This document shows positions 17,614 through 26,149 of a DNA stretch of 62,487 bases, piece by piece. Source of the stretch: CAZQVA01 sp964596685. Its GTDB lineage: Bacteria; Chlamydiota; Chlamydiia; Chlamydiales; VFKH01. The stretch covers positions 1-62,487 of the forward strand of contig CAZQVA010000009.1 in the NCBI GenBank assembly GCA_964596685.1, written 5' to 3'. Each line of letters begins with the position of its first letter. Positions within the stretch are counted from its first letter, which is position 1. The translations under genes and the position numbers were made by a program. Under the pieces are notes generated by a model. That model ran no database searches, was not told the DNA's origin, and was given only the letters and a program-made list of their open reading frames with translations.

Positions 17614-18174
17614 ATGGCTATTGCGAAGCGCATCGCGCTTGAGCATCTCAATTTTGATGATCCCAAAGCACTCGACACTACTCGCGATGCCCTTATTCAA
17701 GGAATCGCACAAGGCAAGAGCGTAGGGGAAATTATTGATTTGGGAGGTGACATCGAGCGCACTTTTTATGAACTCGCCTATAACATGTACCAACAGGGGG
17801 CGTGGAAAGCGGCCGCTTCCTTCTTTCGCATCATCTTCATCCTGCGCCCCAAGTACCACCCATATGCCTTGGGCTTTGCCCTCTCTCTTTATCAACTAAA
17901 AGATTATGAGAATGCTGCCGCGGTCTTTGGCTTAGCTTTTATTGATGATCCTAGAGACCTCGGTGCACTGTACTATGCTGCTGAATGTGCATGGCGTATT
18001 GGAAAAATAGAGGAGGCCAAGGAACTCTGTACACGCGGGCTCGCTCTTATTGATACTGTTCCACTGAATCAAGAAACTCAGTGCGCCATCGCCTACCTTA
18101 AATACATGGATCATTGCATCAAAACTAACCAGCCATTTAATCCAGTTGGGGAGAATGAACATGCCAACAATTGA
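17614..18174 (+). CDS. Type III secretion translocator chaperone, LcrH/SycD family
   Basis: A 186-residue TPR protein. The start at ATG 17614 has a strong GGGAGG ribosome site at 17602-17607; a second ATG at 17599 is less favourable. Residues 50-150 carry three tetratricopeptide repeats, for example YNMYQQGAWKAAASFFRIIFIL and a later FALSLYQLKDYENAAAVFGLAF. Class II chaperones of this kind bind the hydrophobic translocators in the cytoplasm before secretion. The next genes encode two proteins of translocator type, so CopB and CopD homologues are the likely clients. The corresponding chlamydial gene is CT576. It starts the type III block. A weak TATAGT -10 element is seen at 17581. Confidence 0.85.
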   Translation: MAIAKRIALEHLNFDDPKALDTTRDALIQGIAQGKSVGEIIDLGGDIERTFYELAYNMYQQGAWKAAASFFRIIFILRPKYHPYALGFALSLYQLKDYENAAAVFGLAFIDDPRDLGALYYAAECAWRIGKIEEAKELCTRGLALIDTVPLNQETQCAIAYLKYMDHCIKTNQPFNPVGENEHANN

Positions 18175-19696
18175 CTCTAGCACACCTCAAGCGCAACAAT
18201 ATATTCAAAAAGCTCAAGATAAGGCTGGCGCTTCGGCAGCAGGTGCAGCTCCTGCTATTCAACTGTTTCAGCAGCAATTTATCTCTACATTAGAGAAATC
18301 TGACAAAGACGCTGCAACGGGTGTACCAACCGCCAGTCACACCAAAGCAACTACTCTACCTAAACCAACAAGCTTATTTAGCAGTTTTACACCAGCAAAC
18401 GAGGATGAAAAAGTTGTCTTTGAGGCGCTCACAACTGTTACGACAGCTGAAGAGGCGACTAACTTCCTTCAACAGGCAAACCAAGCAGGCATCACCCCTA
18501 AAATTGCTAAAGGGATTACCTCTTTAGCTCAATCCTCTATCCCCGTTACTATTCCACGCCTTGCCACAGTGTGTGCTACAATGCCTGACGCACCTCAATT
18601 CACGCAGAATTCTTCGGAAGGGTTTACCAACGTCAATATGGCAGCCCTATTGATGGTGCTTCAAAAAATTATTAGCGTTTCGCAAAAAAGCATGATGGCA
18701 ACGGCTCTTACCGGCGCAAAAGCGGTCAATGCAAGTGCTGATGCAACTATTGCGGGAGGACAGGCACAAGCAAACGCCACCATGAAAGCCGCTGACGCAG
18801 AAAAGGCTCAAGGTATAGCAGGCATGACCGTTGGAGCTTTGGGTATTGTAGCAGGTGCCTTCTCCTTAGCTGGAGCAGGCCTCTCACTCTTTAGCACAAT
18901 GAGCGAAGTGGGAGATGCCACAAGTGCCGTAGATGATGAGGCGGGGCAATTAGGGTCAGCTGATCAAAATGGAGGAGGGGGTGCAACAAAGGATGAAGAC
19001 ACTGTTGCTGAAAAGGAGCAAACCGCTACATCCGATCAAACTTCTCAAGAATCGACCGAAGTCGATACTACAGACTCAAATATCGAACAAGGGGAGACCA
19101 AAGCCACCAGTATCGTAGGACGAGCGAGAGAGTCGCTAAAAAAGTTCTTCAGCAAAGAACAGGCTGATAAAAACAAGGAAATTGAACTCAAAGAATTCAA
19201 TGAAAAGAATCCTTTTCCTCCACCCCAAGATGAGGTTGCTGCAACAGGTGCTCAAGACACAGGGGGCGCACAAGCAGATGATCAAAATGCAGGAGGAGCA
19301 CAAGCAGATGCTTCCAATTCACAAGGAACATCTTCAGCTACTTCAAAAGGCCCCCTTAGCAAACTAAAACAAATGGCAGCAGACAAAGAGGCCAAGCTGA
19401 GCCCCAAAGCAAAACGACAAAAAGCCTGGGGAGAGACCTGCACCGCCTTAGGCAATGTGATTAATGCACCAAGTGCTATGATCAACGCACAAGGACAACT
19501 CGAAGCAGCTGCCTATACCACACAACAAGCGACTTATCAAACAGATGCAGCCATAGATAATGCACAAGCCGAAGTCATGCATGCTGTTGCAGATAAAACA
19601 AGAGAATTTGGCGATGCTACTTTCAAAACTATTCAAGATATGATTCAAGCAATGGGTTCATTCATTCATGAGTGGATGACAGCGGTTAGAGGGTAA
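18161..19696 (+). CDS. copB: Type III secretion translocator, CopB-like
   Basis: A 511-residue protein. The start at ATG 18161 lies inside the 3' end of the chaperone gene and has GGGGAG at 18147-18152. The N-terminal 200 residues are Ser/Thr/Gln-rich and have no signal peptide, as expected for a type III substrate. A hydrophobic, Gly/Ala-rich hairpin (IAGMTVGALGIVAGAFSLAG, near residues 220-245) could insert in the host membrane. An acidic low-complexity region with near-repeats (GGAQADDQNAGGAQAD) lies near 365-390. A second helical region runs to the C-terminus. These features and the gene order fit CopB (CT578), which forms the pore with CopD. The sequence identity with Chlamydia cannot be judged here. 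Confidence 0.75.
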   Translation: MPTIDSSTPQAQQYIQKAQDKAGASAAGAAPAIQLFQQQFISTLEKSDKDAATGVPTASHTKATTLPKPTSLFSSFTPANEDEKVVFEALTTVTTAEEATNFLQQANQAGITPKIAKGITSLAQSSIPVTIPRLATVCATMPDAPQFTQNSSEGFTNVNMAALLMVLQKIISVSQKSMMATALTGAKAVNASADATIAGGQAQANATMKAADAEKAQGIAGMTVGALGIVAGAFSLAGAGLSLFSTMSEVGDATSAVDDEAGQLGSADQNGGGGATKDEDTVAEKEQTATSDQTSQESTEVDTTDSNIEQGETKATSIVGRARESLKKFFSKEQADKNKEIELKEFNEKNPFPPPQDEVAATGAQDTGGAQADDQNAGGAQADASNSQGTSSATSKGPLSKLKQMAADKEAKLSPKAKRQKAWGETCTALGNVINAPSAMINAQGQLEAAAYTTQQATYQTDAAIDNAQAEVMHAVADKTREFGDATFKTIQDMIQAMGSFIHEWMTAVRG

Positions 19697-19701
19697 CAGC
19701 A

Positions 19702-20277
19702 ATGACAAACATCCCTTCCTCTTCTTCTCAAGTTAACCAGATTCTTAATACCTTGGAGCAGCAATCTACAACCGATCGTAATCTCTCCAACACCTCTGAT
19801 ACACTGCCCCCACTTACTGCCGCTGAAAAAAAAGTTCAACAAGAGGTTGTTGATAAGATTGCAAAACAACTGGAAGCTACACCTCAGCAAGTCAACGTGC
19901 TGATGGCAGCGATGGCTACACTCATCCAGGCGATGGGGAGTATCAACGGTCTTTTACAAACCTTTACTACCGCTGTCATGGAACCAGGAGTCAATGGTAT
20001 CAATACTCTAGCTAACCAGATCGGCGGCATCGAATTTCAAACACCTGATTCAGCTGGAGATAACACTCAAACCGTGGAAACTGCCAACCAAAAGGCGAGT
20101 GTCGAATTACAAGTGCTCCTGGCACTGATGAAGGTACAAGAGAGTAAAAACTCACAAAATGCCACCCTTGCAGGAAGTTTAGCCTCATCGATGCAAAGTT
20201 TAGTGTCGATGTTTAGCTCCATGTTGCAACAATATGCGAATACAGTTAATCGCATCTCTAGTGCGACGGGTAATTAA
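19702..20277 (+). CDS. Small secretion-associated protein of the translocator operon (CT577-like)
   Basis: A 191-residue protein lying 5 bp after the CopB-like gene. There is no signal peptide. It is Gln/Ala/Ser-rich, with predicted helices at about 45-100 and 125-185 and many Met residues (LMAAMATLIQAMG), as in secreted needle or translocator proteins. In C. trachomatis a small unknown gene, CT577, lies in the same operon between the chaperone and CopB; here it lies between CopB and CopD. It is assigned by position and composition only. Its role is unknown. Confidence 0.6.
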   Translation: MTNIPSSSSQVNQILNTLEQQSTTDRNLSNTSDTLPPLTAAEKKVQQEVVDKIAKQLEATPQQVNVLMAAMATLIQAMGSINGLLQTFTTAVMEPGVNGINTLANQIGGIEFQTPDSAGDNTQTVETANQKASVELQVLLALMKVQESKNSQNATLAGSLASSMQSLVSMFSSMLQQYANTVNRISSATGN

Positions 20278-20300
20278 TCGAAAAAGAATGGTAGGATGAA

Positions 20301-22097
20301 ATGAGCGTTAATACCAACTTCAATCTTGCTTCTTCTCAAGCACTCAAAGAAGAAAAACGGACAGAAGCTGCTTTAGAAACAGCTCAAGTAAATCGCTCTA
20401 CCTTAACGGAGCTACAAAAATCTAGCAAGGTCGCTGATCGGACTGAGCGTTTAGATGTGCTGCCTCAGCTTGCTCTTCCCTCAATTTCCCTTGAAGCTCT
20501 TGTTCCTTCTATTGATCAAGCATTGGTCACTCTGAGCAAGCAAATGCCTCCTGGACCAACCCCAAAAGAAACACTTGAAGCACAAAACCGCTTGTCCCTC
20601 TTTTCGCGCTCTCTCAACGAAGTAGGTAATGCAACGGCTGTGCTCGTTGCGGTACTCAATCAGTTGCGCCAAACTGAAAATAATACCAATAGAGAAATCG
20701 CCCAATTTGAAACCAATCAGGCACAGCAACAACTACAAGTCGCAGGAAAGTTAGCTACCTACCAGGCGGCTGTAGATGCAGGCACGAGTGTTCAAGGAGC
20801 TGCAGCAGGACAAACAGCCTATAACAACTCCTACAATACCAATTACCCAGCCATACAAGGGCAGCTTCAGGGAGCTTTTGCAACTTTCAATAGCCAAGTG
20901 CAAACCATGCAAAATTCTTTTCAAAATAGTGCCTCAGGACTAAATAGCAGCTATTGTGCATGCGGTTTCTATGGAAATGCTATTGGAGTGCCCAACATCT
21001 GCAATCCGTGGATAGAGGAGAGTTTTAAGGCCACACCCGATGATGCCTCGCCTTTTTCACCAGATAATCCACTCTATGCACAGCATCTACCTATTACACA
21101 CACAAGTACTACTGAAGGCTCTGGTGCTACACTAACAGGCACCGTAACTATGACGATCAATTTGCCTGATGGAGAACCAAAGACCATTGCTGCCACCATC
21201 TCACTGGAAAATAATAATGGAACGTATGGTGTGAATGTCGCGTATTCTCCTGGGTTTGCACCTGGTGCCGCCAACGAAAATGCCCTCATCAACACAATGG
21301 CCAATGAGGCTGCTGTTTCTATTGCCAATAAGGCAAAAGCCAATGCGATTACAAAAGATGCCGCTGGAGCCTCGATTGCTAAAGAAGATTTACACGTTTT
21401 ACTCGCTCGCCTATCTTCCACGAATCCTCAAGTTTATTCCATACTGCAAGATGTTCAAAAGGGGATGAAAAACCTCATGCATCAACTTGCGAGCGTAGTC
21501 GCAGGAGGCTCAGGTAACGCGATAGCTTCCTATACAGCCACATTAGTGACCTTACAAAAAGAAACACAGAACCTCAATCTGTCCCTTGGGGAAGCCAGTA
21601 TCCGTTCTTCTGATGTCAACGTCAATGCCGGGTATGCCACAGAAACTGCTGAAACTACAATCGCTGATCTTGCCTCCAAAATCACCTCTCTTCAAGGCAG
21701 TTTAAGTAAACTTCAAACGGCATCCAAAGATTTGACGTATGCCTCTTTAGCAACTGGTATAGGTGCAATAATTGCAGGTATTGTTGGCGTATTTACTGGA
21801 GGTCTCGCTGATATTATTGCTGCAGCATTAGGCATTGCATCAGGCGCTACAGGGGTTACTGCAGGGGCTTTACAGGTAGATATTGGCGTTAAAGAAAAAA
21901 AAATAGCAGACGATCTTGGAGAACAATCGCATTTACAAAAGGAAGTCGCCTCATTTTCTGGTATTGCGCAAGTATCTAACCAACTAACAGGAAATTTAAG
22001 CAGCAGTTTAAAGGACTTGGCCCAAAACACAAAAAGCATCCTACAAGCCCTGACAGAATTGCTCAAAACTACAGGGGCAAGTTCAGCTATGGAATAG
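20301..22097 (+). CDS. copD: Type III secretion translocator, CopD-like
   Basis: A 598-residue protein with an AGGATGA ribosome site before ATG 20301. The N-terminal half is Gln/Asn-rich and helical. A Cys-containing segment (residues 215-235) and a beta-rich Thr-rich insert (near 265-320) follow. A long hydrophobic Gly/Ala-rich stretch near residues 480-525 (ATGIGAIIAGIVGVFTGGLA and on) is the likely membrane insertion domain. It is followed by an amphipathic helical tail. The order chaperone, CopB, small protein, CopD matches the C. trachomatis operon content CT576-CT579. The protein is longer than Chlamydia CopD, as I remember it, because of the insert. Confidence 0.72.
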   Translation: MSVNTNFNLASSQALKEEKRTEAALETAQVNRSTLTELQKSSKVADRTERLDVLPQLALPSISLEALVPSIDQALVTLSKQMPPGPTPKETLEAQNRLSLFSRSLNEVGNATAVLVAVLNQLRQTENNTNREIAQFETNQAQQQLQVAGKLATYQAAVDAGTSVQGAAAGQTAYNNSYNTNYPAIQGQLQGAFATFNSQVQTMQNSFQNSASGLNSSYCACGFYGNAIGVPNICNPWIEESFKATPDDASPFSPDNPLYAQHLPITHTSTTEGSGATLTGTVTMTINLPDGEPKTIAATISLENNNGTYGVNVAYSPGFAPGAANENALINTMANEAAVSIANKAKANAITKDAAGASIAKEDLHVLLARLSSTNPQVYSILQDVQKGMKNLMHQLASVVAGGSGNAIASYTATLVTLQKETQNLNLSLGEASIRSSDVNVNAGYATETAETTIADLASKITSLQGSLSKLQTASKDLTYASLATGIGAIIAGIVGVFTGGLADIIAAALGIASGATGVTAGALQVDIGVKEKKIADDLGEQSHLQKEVASFSGIAQVSNQLTGNLSSSLKDLAQNTKSILQALTELLKTTGASSAME

Positions 22098-22188
22098 CTA
22101 GTTTAGGGTACCTGGATAAAAAAAATGTCGTGTAGAATAAAACACATGCATATGTAAAAGAAACTGAATCTTTTTTAAAGAGTTCTTA

Positions 22189-22590
22189 ATGATTGCTAAA
22201 GATTTGCTTCCCGCATTTGTTTCTAAACTCTCTGTTGAACTCGCAGTAGAGAATTTAGGAGCTTTTAACGGTGACCTCATGTGCCGACTGTCTTTTCCTG
22301 GGAGTAGTACGCTTACGGTAAAGGGGATTGAACGCGGTCTTTTATTTAGCACAGTGGTTGGAAAAACACCTACAAAGAATAAAGAGGTCCTTTATTGCGA
22401 GGCAATGACGGCAAACCTCTTTGGACAACGCAACAATGGGCCGATACTAGCTCTTGACTCTACCGAACAAGAAGTTGTCCTTTTAAGACTGCTTCAGGGA
22501 GAACTCACTTATGAACGGTTTAAAGAAAGCATAGAAGATCTACTGAATGAAGTAGACTTTTGGAAATCAAAGTGGAAGATTGCGTCATGA
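22189..22590 (+). CDS. Type III secretion chaperone, CesT/SycE class (CT663-like)
   Basis: A 133-residue acidic/amphipathic protein with the size and composition of class I effector chaperones: an N-terminal helix, a twisted beta region (LMCRLSFPGSSTLTVKGIE) and a C-terminal helix (residues 100-125). It directly precedes cdsD and overlaps it by four bases (ATGA at 22587-22590). CT663, a chaperone of the same class, precedes CdsD (CT664) in C. trachomatis. The client is not evident from sequence. Confidence 0.72.
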   Translation: MIAKDLLPAFVSKLSVELAVENLGAFNGDLMCRLSFPGSSTLTVKGIERGLLFSTVVGKTPTKNKEVLYCEAMTANLFGQRNNGPILALDSTEQEVVLLRLLQGELTYERFKESIEDLLNEVDFWKSKWKIAS

Positions 22591-24362
22591 GTGCCAAGCT
22601 GATCGCTTACGATGGCCCTACAAAGGGTCTTATTTTGACCTTTGAAGCAGGCCCAGAATGGATTTTGGGAAGAGATCCCGATCTATGTCAACTGATCGTA
22701 GAAGATTTAAAGGTCTCAAGGCAACATGCGCAATTTAAAGAGGCAACAGATGGGATTACCATCTCTAACTTGAGTCGCACAAATCCTATCCTAATTCAAG
22801 AGATCGATCAGCCTGAGAGTGAGTTAGAGGGGACTAGACTTTTAAAAGAAGGCGATCGCCTCAAAATCGGAACCTCCCGTTTTGTCTTTACAACCCAAGA
22901 CAATCTCGAATTACCAAAAGTCATAGAGCCCTCTGTACCTTCTACTATTCCACAAGAAACTATTTTTACCCCTCCAGAGGAATTGCATGGGAATACTTTT
23001 GATCTTTCCATCCAACAAAGATGGTTGCTAAAAGTTGTTTCAGGCCCTCAAAGTGGCGCTGAATTTGGCATGGAAGCTGACAAAAGCTATTTGATTGGCA
23101 GCGACCCTGAAAGCTGCGATATCCTCTTCTACGACCTGAGTGTTTCTAAAAAACATGCAAAAATCTCCATTACACACGACCACCATTGTTTCATTGAAGA
23201 TCTCAGCAGTCGCAATGGTGTATTGATCAATGGACATCGCATCACACAGCGCACAGAATTACTCTCAGCAGAGATTATCTCTTTAGGTACGTCGTCTTTT
23301 GTAGTCATCGACCGGGAAAAAGCTGCCCAAACAATTGTTGCCCCTTCTTTAACCAAAGTCAGTGACGATGAGAGGCTCCATGAAGCAGGGTCTTCTGCCG
23401 AACAACCCATTAGCACGCCTTCTAAAGAGACTACAGGGATACTAAACGCCATTATCAGCCAGGTTAAACACCACCCTTTCATTAGCGGAGGCATTGCTTT
23501 AGGAGTTCTGATATTCGGGATTGGAACCATCTCTCTTTTTCATACAGAGACGCATGTCATTGCCCAGCAGGATGTCGCACTTATTTTAGCTAAAGCTTTA
23601 GAACCTTATCCAGATGTCACTTACACCTTTAATCCCACGAATGGCAATCTCTTCCTAGTGGGGCACGTTCTTACCGGTATTGAGAAAACACAACTCGAAT
23701 ACGCCTTGCAAAATCTCTCTTTTATCACACACGTGGATGACACCAATGTACTGGTTGATCAGTACATCTGGCAGGAGATGAATGCCTTACTTTCTAAAAA
23801 TCCAGCATGGGCTGGTGTCAGTATGTATGCCTCAGCACCTGGCGTATTTACGCTGACGGGATATCTTAAAACACATCAAGAAGCCGCACAGCTGACAGAT
23901 TATCTCAATTTGAATTTTTCTTATCTCGATCGCCTACAAAACCACATCGTGGTTGAAGAAGATCTCTACGATATGATCAAAAGTCAATTACTTGGCAGTG
24001 GCTTTAATGGCGTGACAGTCCAAATTAGTAATGGTGAAGTCACTTTATCGGGATTCATTCCCTCTGATCATCTAGCTCTTTACAGCAAGCTCACTGAAGC
24101 ATGGAAGAATCAACAGGGAGTCCGTATCGTAAAAAGCTTCGTAGTTCCTTTAGCACCGCAAGATGCTGTTATTAATTTATCCGATCGTTACCAGGTATCT
24201 GGCTTTTCTATGAAAAATAACGCCGTCATTAGTGTGGTGATCAATGGCCTCATCCTATCCAGAGGAGATACTCTCGATGGAATGACCATTTCCAGCATTC
24301 AACCGACTACAATATTTTTGGAAAAGGGTGGACTCAAATTTAAAATAAATTATAATTCATAA
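22587..24362 (+). CDS. cdsD: Type III secretion inner-membrane ring protein CdsD (SctD) with two FHA domains
   Basis: A 591-residue protein. The ATG at 22587 overlaps the chaperone stop. Two forkhead-associated (phosphothreonine-binding) domains are visible: the first at about 20-95 (GRDPDLCQLIVEDLKVSRQHA) and the second at about 165-240 (GSDPESCDILFYDLSVSKKHA, then SSRNGVLINGH). A single transmembrane helix lies near 295-318. The periplasmic part contains repeated BON/ring-building-like modules (residues 330-540). Two FHA domains are a chlamydial trait. In Chlamydia, CdsD is phosphorylated by PknD, and FHA domains here may read phosphorylation by the kinase encoded at 30134. It is shorter than C. 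trachomatis CdsD (829 residues as I recall). Confidence 0.9.
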   Translation: MSAKLIAYDGPTKGLILTFEAGPEWILGRDPDLCQLIVEDLKVSRQHAQFKEATDGITISNLSRTNPILIQEIDQPESELEGTRLLKEGDRLKIGTSRFVFTTQDNLELPKVIEPSVPSTIPQETIFTPPEELHGNTFDLSIQQRWLLKVVSGPQSGAEFGMEADKSYLIGSDPESCDILFYDLSVSKKHAKISITHDHHCFIEDLSSRNGVLINGHRITQRTELLSAEIISLGTSSFVVIDREKAAQTIVAPSLTKVSDDERLHEAGSSAEQPISTPSKETTGILNAIISQVKHHPFISGGIALGVLIFGIGTISLFHTETHVIAQQDVALILAKALEPYPDVTYTFNPTNGNLFLVGHVLTGIEKTQLEYALQNLSFITHVDDTNVLVDQYIWQEMNALLSKNPAWAGVSMYASAPGVFTLTGYLKTHQEAAQLTDYLNLNFSYLDRLQNHIVVEEDLYDMIKSQLLGSGFNGVTVQISNGEVTLSGFIPSDHLALYSKLTEAWKNQQGVRIVKSFVVPLAPQDAVINLSDRYQVSGFSMKNNAVISVVINGLILSRGDTLDGMTISSIQPTTIFLEKGGLKFKINYNS

Positions 24363-24380
24363 AGAACAGGAGTCAACAAG

Positions 24381-24629
24381 ATGTTTGGTCTCGATAAAAA
24401 CAAACAAGAGAAACAAGAACTCGCCTTTGAGCTCGAGCAGCAATTGCAAGACTCAAAAAAAGGCCCCGAAGAACTTCAACGTTTACTACGTCTTGCGCAA
24501 GAACGCGCACAACACTTCAAAAACGCTTTGCGCGAAGGTTTGACGCAAGAAGAATACGCGACTGTTTCTACCCTAGAAAAGGGGTATACAGCTTTAAAGG
24601 AAGTCTTACCTAAAATCGTAAAGAAATAA
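24381..24629 (+). CDS. cdsE: Type III secretion needle chaperone CdsE (SctE-type)
   Basis: An 82-residue, highly charged helical protein between cdsD and the needle gene. In Chlamydia, CT665 (CdsE) and CT667 (CdsG) together bind the needle subunit CdsF and prevent it from polymerising in the cytoplasm. Its size, composition and place fit CdsE; a match by motif alone is not possible. It lies 18 bp after cdsD, with an AGGAG ribosome site. Confidence 0.75.
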   Translation: MFGLDKNKQEKQELAFELEQQLQDSKKGPEELQRLLRLAQERAQHFKNALREGLTQEEYATVSTLEKGYTALKEVLPKIVKK

Positions 24630-24656
24630 TATACAGCTAAACAAAAGGATTCCCAA

Positions 24657-24893
24657 ATGAGTACATTCAATTGGAATAGCATGTTGAACACGTATGCCTC
24701 CTTTCAAACTGAAGTACAATCTGCAATGCACAAGATTGGAGCAGGTTCAGGTGGCGGCGTACAAATGTCAGCCCTTTTTACTCTGCAAATGCACATGAAC
24801 ATCCTTTCGATGTTTGGTAGCACGCTAACGAACTTAATGTCAGGTGTTCAATCCGTAGCGATGGCGATTACGCACAATCTTAAAGGTCAATAA
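24657..24893 (+). CDS. cdsF: Type III secretion needle subunit CdsF (SctF)
   Basis: A 78-residue protein with the size and helix-turn-helix layout of needle subunits. The sequence is Met/Ser-rich (MHMNILSMFGSTLTNLMSG) and has no signal peptide. It lies between the CdsE-like and CdsG-like genes, exactly as in Chlamydia (CT666). The subunits would assemble into the extracellular hollow needle. Assignment relies on position and composition. Confidence 0.8.
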   Translation: MSTFNWNSMLNTYASFQTEVQSAMHKIGAGSGGGVQMSALFTLQMHMNILSMFGSTLTNLMSGVQSVAMAITHNLKGQ

Positions 24894-24917
24894 AGCTAGT
24901 ATAAGGAGTTTTTATTC

Positions 24918-25385
24918 ATGGATCTGCAACAATTCAAGCAAGACTTTGCGCTCCTGGTGGAGGCTGGTTTTATTGCTGTTAAGCAAGGCAACACTAAAGC
25001 GGCACAAGAGCTGTTTCATGCAGCTGCTTATATCAAACCCGAAAATTCCGCACCTGCACTCGGGTATGGATATATTGCATTACATTCATTGAATCTTAAA
25101 GGCGCTGAAAAGATTTTTACCGATGTTTTGGCAAAAGAGCCAAAAAATGCGATGGCAAAAGTCCTCTTAGGCTTCACTCTACTCATGCCGAAATTCCTCT
25201 CTGTCAACCGTGCAACAGCTGCAAAGCAAAATCCTGAAGAGGTAAAGAAATCAGTTACTCGCGGACGTGAATTACTTAAAGAAGCTGTCGAGCTCGGTGG
25301 AAATGATCCAGCTGTGCGTTCTTTAGCAGGTGCAAGTGAAGAGATGTTGGCAAAAGTGGAAACTTATCAAAAGTCTCCTGCATAA
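24918..25385 (+). CDS. cdsG: Type III secretion needle chaperone CdsG (SctG), TPR protein
   Basis: A 155-residue TPR-type protein. Two or three tetratricopeptide-like repeats are visible between residues 10 and 80 (for example AVKQGNTKAAQELFHAAAYI and LNLKGAEKIFTDVLAKEP). CdsG-type proteins (CT667) pair with CdsE to hold the needle subunit. The gene starts with ATG after an AAGGAG site and lies 24 bp after cdsF. Confidence 0.78.
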   Translation: MDLQQFKQDFALLVEAGFIAVKQGNTKAAQELFHAAAYIKPENSAPALGYGYIALHSLNLKGAEKIFTDVLAKEPKNAMAKVLLGFTLLMPKFLSVNRATAAKQNPEEVKKSVTRGRELLKEAVELGGNDPAVRSLAGASEEMLAKVETYQKSPA

Positions 25386-25424
25386 TATCGCTAATCAAGC
25401 ACACTAACGAAAAGGGGTATTTTC

Positions 25425-26078
25425 GTGGGCGAAGAGTCACAATTTTCTTTAGCAGATTCTTCTGTACAACGCACTGAACAGGTTGAGGCGCTAGGGAGCG
25501 CAACAAGTGCTCCAAAAGGCACGGCAGGTGAGTTTTCCATTGGACAAACAACAGCCCCTACAGGGACAACAGGAACCACAAGTATTTTCGATCCTGTCGC
25601 ATCTGGTTATTCCGCCAATGCAACCCTTGAAAGCGTGCAATCGCAAATGGCGATTGCCAGATCGCAAATGCAACAGGCAAGCGCGCAGCTTGCTGCCCTT
25701 TCACCTGAGCAACAGGCACAAGTAGAGCAGTCTAGCTACACGCAACTAGCCTATAATCATCTCCAACAAGTTAATGATGGAATTAACGCACTTGCCAAGC
25801 GCTTCCAGATTCCGCTCGCTGATAGTATTATCCCATCTCAACTGACCCCTGGAGAAAAAAAAGCGGCCTATTTCTTAAACTTTTTGACGGGCTCAGAGGC
25901 GCGCATGAACCAACTTTCGGGGAGCCTTTCCTCGATGAACCAAAGCGATGTCAAGATCCCTACTTTACTCTCTGCACAGGTGAAGATCAACCAAATCAAC
26001 ATGCAATTATCAATGTTTACAACGTTGCTAGGCAGCGCTATGGGCTCATTAAAAACTCTTATGAGCGTTCAGGTCTGA
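25425..26078 (+). CDS. Type III locus protein of CT668 type, function unknown
   Basis: A 217-residue protein starting at GTG 25425 with an AAGGGG ribosome site. The N-terminus (residues 1-65) is Ser/Thr/Gly-rich and low complexity. The rest is helical and rich in Gln and Met (SQMAIARSQMQQASAQLAAL; MNQLSGSLSSMNQ). There is no signal peptide. In Chlamydia, CT668 occupies the same place between CdsG and CdsN. A secreted substrate or a needle-tip-associated protein is plausible on composition, but nothing shows it. Confidence 0.6.
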   Translation: MGEESQFSLADSSVQRTEQVEALGSATSAPKGTAGEFSIGQTTAPTGTTGTTSIFDPVASGYSANATLESVQSQMAIARSQMQQASAQLAALSPEQQAQVEQSSYTQLAYNHLQQVNDGINALAKRFQIPLADSIIPSQLTPGEKKAAYFLNFLTGSEARMNQLSGSLSSMNQSDVKIPTLLSAQVKINQINMQLSMFTTLLGSAMGSLKTLMSVQV

Positions 26079-26092
26079 CCTCACTGATGATG

Positions 26093-26123
26093 TATACCCA
26101 ATTCTTCAGGTGAAATGAGTATA
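26093..26123. repeat. Solitary copy of the terminal repeat of the 167-bp palindromic element
   Basis: Bases 26098-26123 match the 26-bp terminal inverted repeat found at 47786-47811 and 47927-47952 with two mismatches. A TATAC extension on the left (26093-26097) makes the 31-bp unit begin and end with TATA sequences. It lies between the CT668-like gene and cdsN, 27 bp before the cdsN start. It could be a residual footprint of an excised element or a minimal element. Confidence 0.7.
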
Positions 26124-26149
26124 ACTCCTCAAACTCTCAAAGGAGCACT